Made by a program: the position numbers and the translations under genes. Below the pieces are notes generated by a model. The model was given only the letters and a program-made list of their open reading frames with translations, had not been told where the DNA came from and made no database searches. This document shows, in pieces, positions 59,382-64,000 of a DNA stretch of 64,000 nt (position 1 is the stretch's first letter; every line of letters begins with the position of its first letter). Source of the stretch: Lycocorax pyrrhopterus obiensis (Eukaryota > Chordata > Aves > Passeriformes > Paradisaeidae); the NCBI GenBank assembly GCA_014706295.1, contig JACSVZ010000015.1, forward strand, positions 54,619,535 to 54,683,534, read 5' to 3'.

Positions 59382-60370
59382 TCCCGTGCTCGCGGGCCGG
59401 GAGCCCCTCACGCCACCCCTTCTGTCCCTGCCCTCGGGCCCCGCGGCAGCAGCGGGAGGGCTCAGCCACCACGGCCGGGAGCGGGGGGCAGCGGCGCTCG
59501 CCTGGCTCCCCGCCACTTCCCTCCCCTCGCCTCCCTCCGAGGCCGCGCGGCCCCGCGACCTCCGCCGTTCCCCGGCGCCAAGGGGGCGGCGGGCGCGGCA
59601 GGTGCGGCGCGGCCCCGCTCCCCCCGGTGGCCGCGGGCCCGGGCGGGGTTGCGCCGCCGCGGGTGCAGGCGCTGGCCCGGCTCCAGCGGCATCGGCGCGG
59701 GTTGCATCAGACGAGGCGCTCCGCCGCGGCCGCGGAGCCCGCTCGGTGTTGGTCGGGCGGCCGCAAGATGCTGCGGACAGCCCCCCGGCTGCTGCGGACC
59801 ATCTGCACCACGGCCGCGGTGAGTAGCGCCGGGCGGGCGGCCGCGGACCCAGGTTCCCCCGTGCTCTGCCGTGCCGAGCCAGGGAGCGAACCGGTCGAGG
59901 GGCAACCAGGGGCCGCGCGAGGAGAGGGATGGCGGGAGCGGGTATTTTCCAGGATGTGATGAGTATTGTCTCTGCCGAGGATTTAGTCAAGCGCATACAG
60001 GCACGGGAGGGTCGGGAAAGGGCTCGGTGTGGATGCAGAGACTGCATCTTGCCCGGCTGTTCGGCGAGCGGGATCGCAGCCATCATCTGGGCGCTGCATC
60101 TTGCAGGGATGTGCCTGGAAACTGCAGGGAACAGGCACCAGCGAGGCTATGATAGTGCGCCGTAATCGTGTGTCAAGAACAATGTGATGCAGCCGTTCGC
60201 TGCTTCCGTCATGCTGGGTTTGCCCTGTGAGAAGCTGAAGGCTGTCTCCTCAGTTAGAAGGGACCATGCTCGTTCCCATTGCCAGAGAGAAGCCCCCCGC
60301 TCCGGCCTGTTTCGTTTGCGACCTTCTTATCGCCGGTTCATAGCTCTGGGATGGTGGGCTGCTCAGGGTT
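59382..60370 (+). promoter_or_regulatory. ALDH1L2: CpG-island promoter of ALDH1L2
   Basis: Dense CpG and GC boxes (gggggcgg, ggggcggg types) start abruptly at the end of the CR1 element and continue past exon 1 into intron 1. The densest part is 59380-59960. No TATA box is evident. Long open frames on both strands here (up to 242 codons) reflect GC content, not genes. Confidence 0.85.
59768..59818 (+). CDS. ALDH1L2: ALDH1L2 coding exon 1 (mitochondrial presequence)
   Basis: ALDH1L2 is mitochondrial 10-formyltetrahydrofolate dehydrogenase, which oxidises 10-formyl-THF to THF and CO2 with NADP. Only the first coding exon is in the window. It encodes 17 residues starting MLRTAPRLLRTICTTAA, then a donor GTGAGT. 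The stretch has three arginines and no acidic residue, as expected for a mitochondrial presequence. The recalled mammalian protein also starts MLR and has an arginine-rich lead that separates it from cytosolic ALDH1L1. Identification rests on this start, the phase-0 donor, the CpG island and the position head to head with WASHC4. The next exon, with the formyltransferase start, was not found before 64000. Confidence 0.75.
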
Positions 60371-63300
60371 GAAGTTGACGGCCTAAATTCCTCTGCACCC
60401 CGTGGTTTAGTGTTTTACAGCTCTGCGCATTTGTTTCAAGGCATTTTCTTTACGTTTTGTTACACATACAGACTGCAGAACTCCTGCAAGTAACCACTCC
60501 CTGAAACCCTTGTCCTGTCCAAACTGACCAGATGTGTTGGTCTGGCAAGTAGAATGAGGCTGGGCGATTTTTTTCTTTCCCAGAGATTGTTCATTGTTTC
60601 ATGTTTGGCTGCTCAGTTTCGTGTGAGGACAGCAATCCTCCGAAGGTATCTGCATGGAAGGCGTTAGAATAAGGAGCTTTAACAGAAGCTTTTTGGAAAT
60701 GCAAGCAGCAGTGCCAAAAAAAAAATGCGAATGAATGAACGGTGGGACCACATTGCCCTGGATGTGTATGTAGATGGGGCGGGGCTCTACTATAGGTTTC
60801 TATTTGCAGGCGCTGGAATTTAGCACATGTAGGGGGATCTCAACAGAAATAAAGTTGCAGTACTGCTTTTCAAAAGAGGCATCTTTCTAAGATAATTTAA
60901 AAAAGATGTAACGTTCAAGTATTTTTAGCTTCACTAAATTCTTATGCAAACTAAGTAAAATATTGTAATCTTTTTGATAATAAGCTTTGTGAGCCGAGTA
61001 GCAGTTACTAAACCTTGATTTTTAGGAAATTTAATTAGAAACTTATAACCAATTGAAGGTTAGATGCACATATGAAAGAGGCAGTAACAGAAAGTTATTT
61101 TTACCCAAGAAATAAATATTCTCCCGTGGAGAGATTTCGTCACTTTAGACTCTTCTTAGGGAAGAAAATGTAGGTGTTGGACTTATCTCCCATTTCTAGG
61201 AGCTAGAACTTGACAAGATAGTTACCAGCATTTGTCAGGCTGCTATCTATTCAGTGCTTAATTCTATTTATTAGTTTTATTTTTGGTTAAGTGCTTTGGA
61301 GGAAAGAAAGAATTAAAATGGAATCAAACATTAAAATACTGCATAACTTTTAATGAACCATTGCAAAATAAATTCCAATACATTATCAACAGATTGTATG
61401 GACAGAATTTTAAATATAGAAGTTAAAATTTAATCTCTGCTTTTGTACTGAGGTGGTGAAACGCGTGAACTTTCAGACCGTTGAGCATTCAAGATAAGGA
61501 TGCTTGTACAAACACTTCTCAGGTTTTATGCTTCTACCCTTATCTTATTTTCTTCATTCAAGTCATGAGTACTTGTGTCAAGGAAACATAATCACTGTTA
61601 ATAATTTATGTTATTAAAAAAATAGAAGGTTAAAGAAGAAATTAAAAGTTCAGAGTGTGAAAACAACAGAATTACAACAGAGTGAAAACGAACTTTCTAA
61701 AGTCTTGTATTTTGGTGGCAATATCATAATACCTACATTATTCTATGATTAGTCATAAAATGAAGGCCAGATCTCCCTAAACCACCTGAACTGCATGGTT
61801 TGCTATAACTAGGAATTGTGTAATCTTACAAAAGTGCAGCAAAAGATCCACTCTGATGCTACAATGACCATTAACCTTCACATGCATTGCTCATGCATGC
61901 TACACGTTCATAGTCAGGCAGGCAACTGCAGAAGAAATCTAATATACTCTCTTAACATCACTGTCAGAAACAATGAAGTTTAATCTCTGTGTATGTTAGT
62001 GATAATGATGGATTATCCATCTAGCACATTATTCAATACCAAGATTGTTTTGGTGTTCTTTAACAGAACTCCTTTCTAAAGTTTCGTGATGAATGCTAGC
62101 GATGGCACTCTGGCCAAAATGTGCCATTTCTGTAAGACAGGAAACACCAAACTTTTTCTTTTCTGTGTCATCTTATAGAACTTTCCATTTTAATTGTTAT
62201 GTCCACATTAAATTCTTCTATGGGAATTTCCCACTCCCACGGGTTTAATTCACTTTAGGTAAAAATGCATAAGGAGATTTTTCAAAAGAGGATATGAATG
62301 GCTATAAGATCTCATGCAGTTGTTCAATTGTAATTTTTCAAATAAAACATAAAGTGAAGGACTGAACTTATGGTCTGATCATGCAAGCCCTTCCACACAG
62401 ATTTCTTTTTTTTTTACTCAGTAGAAATCCCGAGCATGGCTGACTTGTGGGTTTGTATCCTGCTTTCTACTGATGGTAGTGTATGGTAATGCACAACCAG
62501 TCTAATCCAGATGTCATGCAATACTTATGTGCCATTCAGTGGAGAGATAACTCAAGAATCACTGGTCACAGCACAGTTACCAGATCCATCTTGCAATTGA
62601 AACCAGTCCCCATTTGAGTTACTTTCTGTATGTGTGAGACAGCAGAGCTGCTTTACTGCCAGACTGATGTTTTTGTGCACTACAGACTTATCCACTCTGC
62701 AATCTTCTCAGTCTTGCCAGTTTTGGTTTGGGTTTGGTGGGGTTTTTTTATTTGTTATTCATTTGGGGACTGTGATCTCTGTTTGCTTCTCACCATTTGT
62801 TGATTCAGTTCCACAACTAGCACAAATTAAACACATGTAGCTTTACTGATATTATGTTGATTTACAGCGACTCATGATTTGGAACTGGAACTGGAACTGG
62901 AACTGATATGCCATTCCATGTAATATGAGAATCAGACTTATTCACAGGGAAACATGAACTGAAAGTTTAGGAATAGAGGATGCATGTTATTAACATTTTG
63001 TGAGTAAACTCTTTGTGAAAAAATAACTCTTAAAGTGGTGATAAATTTGGACTTAAAATTACAAGAAGATTGTCCGAGTATCAGAGAAGCAGGAGAGTAC
63101 AGCAGTGATTACTTCAAAAGTACTTTGAAAAGGAGGTTGGGTAGATTTATAAAAGCAATCATATGACATGATTGTTTGTGACAGCAGAGGAGAAGATTTA
63201 TTAGCTAAGAAGATCCCTTCCAGTCTTGTGTTCTTACTGAGAGATGTATACAGAAGGACAGAAGTAGAATAAGTAATTCTCGTCTGGACTATTTTTAACG

Positions 63301-63400
63301 TTCATTCAATATACTAGTTGGGCTACCACTGTAAATTAGCATAGTACAGAAATCAGAGGATTTCATACCATGCCAAACATTTTCAGTGATCCAGTGTCAC
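60371..63400 (+). other. ALDH1L2 intron 1 (continues past window end)
   Basis: AT-rich DNA with no exon matching the start of the formyltransferase domain. It contains a hexamer repeat at 62881-62904. No CR1 signature was seen. Confidence 0.55.
62881..62904 (+). repeat. Perfect (ggaact)4 hexanucleotide repeat
   Basis: Four exact copies of ggaact in tandem, preceded by a partial unit. Confidence 0.95.
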
Positions 63401-63620
63401 TGTCTGCACCACGAACGGCACGAAGAATAACGACACAAAGTTCAAGTTCAGGAGCAATAGCACTTATTTAATTAATTATAAATCAGTTTATATAACTTGG
63501 GTTGCCAGCATGGCATAAGGTCATTGGTTACTGATCATCCACCTCCTAGAATGATTGGTGGAGGCTACAAAACATTCATTTGAAAATTTTTTTTTCAGTA
63601 TACCATAACAACCCTGCTGC
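63401..63620 (-). mobile_element. Probable retroviral LTR promoter-U5 segment (minus orientation)
   Basis: Read on the minus strand it has two CCAAT boxes (plus attgg at 63554-63558 and 63523-63527), a TATA box TATATAAA (63487-63494), an AATAAG-type signal near 63466-63472 and a short CpG-containing segment ending GGTGCAGACA at 63401. This order and spacing are those of an LTR U3-R-U5. The left edge fits a TG at 63401. The right edge and a duplication were not found, and no viral genes are visible. It lies inside ALDH1L2 intron 1, antisense to that gene. Confidence 0.5.
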
Positions 63621-64000
63621 TGAATAACAGCAGGTGCAAGATAAAGTTAGTTTACAGAACCTGTAGCAATGTTTTTTATAGTTTCTGTGAGAAACACAGA
63701 GTTCTCACAAAATGCTACAGAAAGCTGGAAAATTTCTCAGCTAAAGCTTTTCAGCGTCTACAATCCAGCAGCCTAATCTTTCTCCAATTTGCCTGCTGTA
63801 GTTAAAATACTTAGGAAAATCTAATAGTTGTTTTTTGTAATGCAGCAACATTTCTGCTGTAAAGACATCCATCATAAAGCATTGTTAATGAGCACTACCT
63901 GCATCTGTTTGGCCTTGCTGGATAAGGATTGCAAGGATAAGTTGTGCTCATGGTAACTCAGAACGAGGTCTTGTGTTTATTAAGAACAAAATAGTGGACT

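Noticed and set aside
59358..60086. 242-codon minus-strand frame and overlapping frames at the ALDH1L2 promoter
   Set aside because: This is a by-product of high GC. The frames overlap on both strands and lack family motifs.

Overview
The window is nuclear DNA from a vertebrate, almost certainly a bird. It carries intron-rich genes with canonical GT-AG splice sites, two CpG-island promoters in AT-rich flanks, several CR1 LINE fragments ending in the avian ATTCTRTGA-type 3' repeats, and retroviral LTRs. The introns are compact: the 33 coding exons of WASHC4 fit in about 36 kb. The gene order APPL2 - WASHC4 - ALDH1L2 is the order I recall for human 12q23.3, so this is a conserved syntenic block. 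I cannot name the species.

Layout. (1) 186-9416, plus strand: the last 13 coding exons of APPL2, an endosomal Rab-effector adaptor. They cover the end of the BAR region, the PH domain, an acidic linker, the PTB domain and the C-terminus. The 5' exons lie to the left of the window. (2) 9417 to about 13964: the 3' ends of two genes meeting tail to tail. Candidate poly(A) signals for APPL2 (plus, 10786) and WASHC4 (minus, 10876) lie only about 85 bp apart. An unexplained GC-rich patch sits at 11080-11420. (3) 13965-50229, minus strand: the complete coding region of WASHC4 (KIAA1033/SWIP), a core subunit of the WASH complex that drives actin assembly on endosomes. All 33 coding exons join in frame to a 1171-residue protein with no internal stop. 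(4) About 49850-50660: the CpG-island promoter of WASHC4. (5) About 50.7-59.4 kb: intergenic DNA with a probable minus-strand LTR (about 51.5 kb), a well-bounded solo LTR (57141-57830) and a CR1 tail that stops where the next CpG island begins. (6) About 59382-60370: CpG island and first coding exon of ALDH1L2 on the plus strand, encoding a short basic mitochondrial presequence. Intron 1 runs to the window end and holds another LTR-like promoter module near 63.4-63.6 kb.

How the genes relate: APPL2 and WASHC4 both act on endosomal membranes and are transcribed towards each other. WASHC4 and ALDH1L2 are head to head but about 9.5 kb apart, with separate CpG islands, so they do not share a short bidirectional promoter. 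ALDH1L2 works in mitochondrial one-carbon metabolism.

Exon edges were read by hand from splice motifs, phase and recalled family sequences. Transcript ends, 5' UTRs and LTR edges without a target-site duplication are inferred. I saw no rRNA, tRNA, CRISPR array or bacterial-type system.
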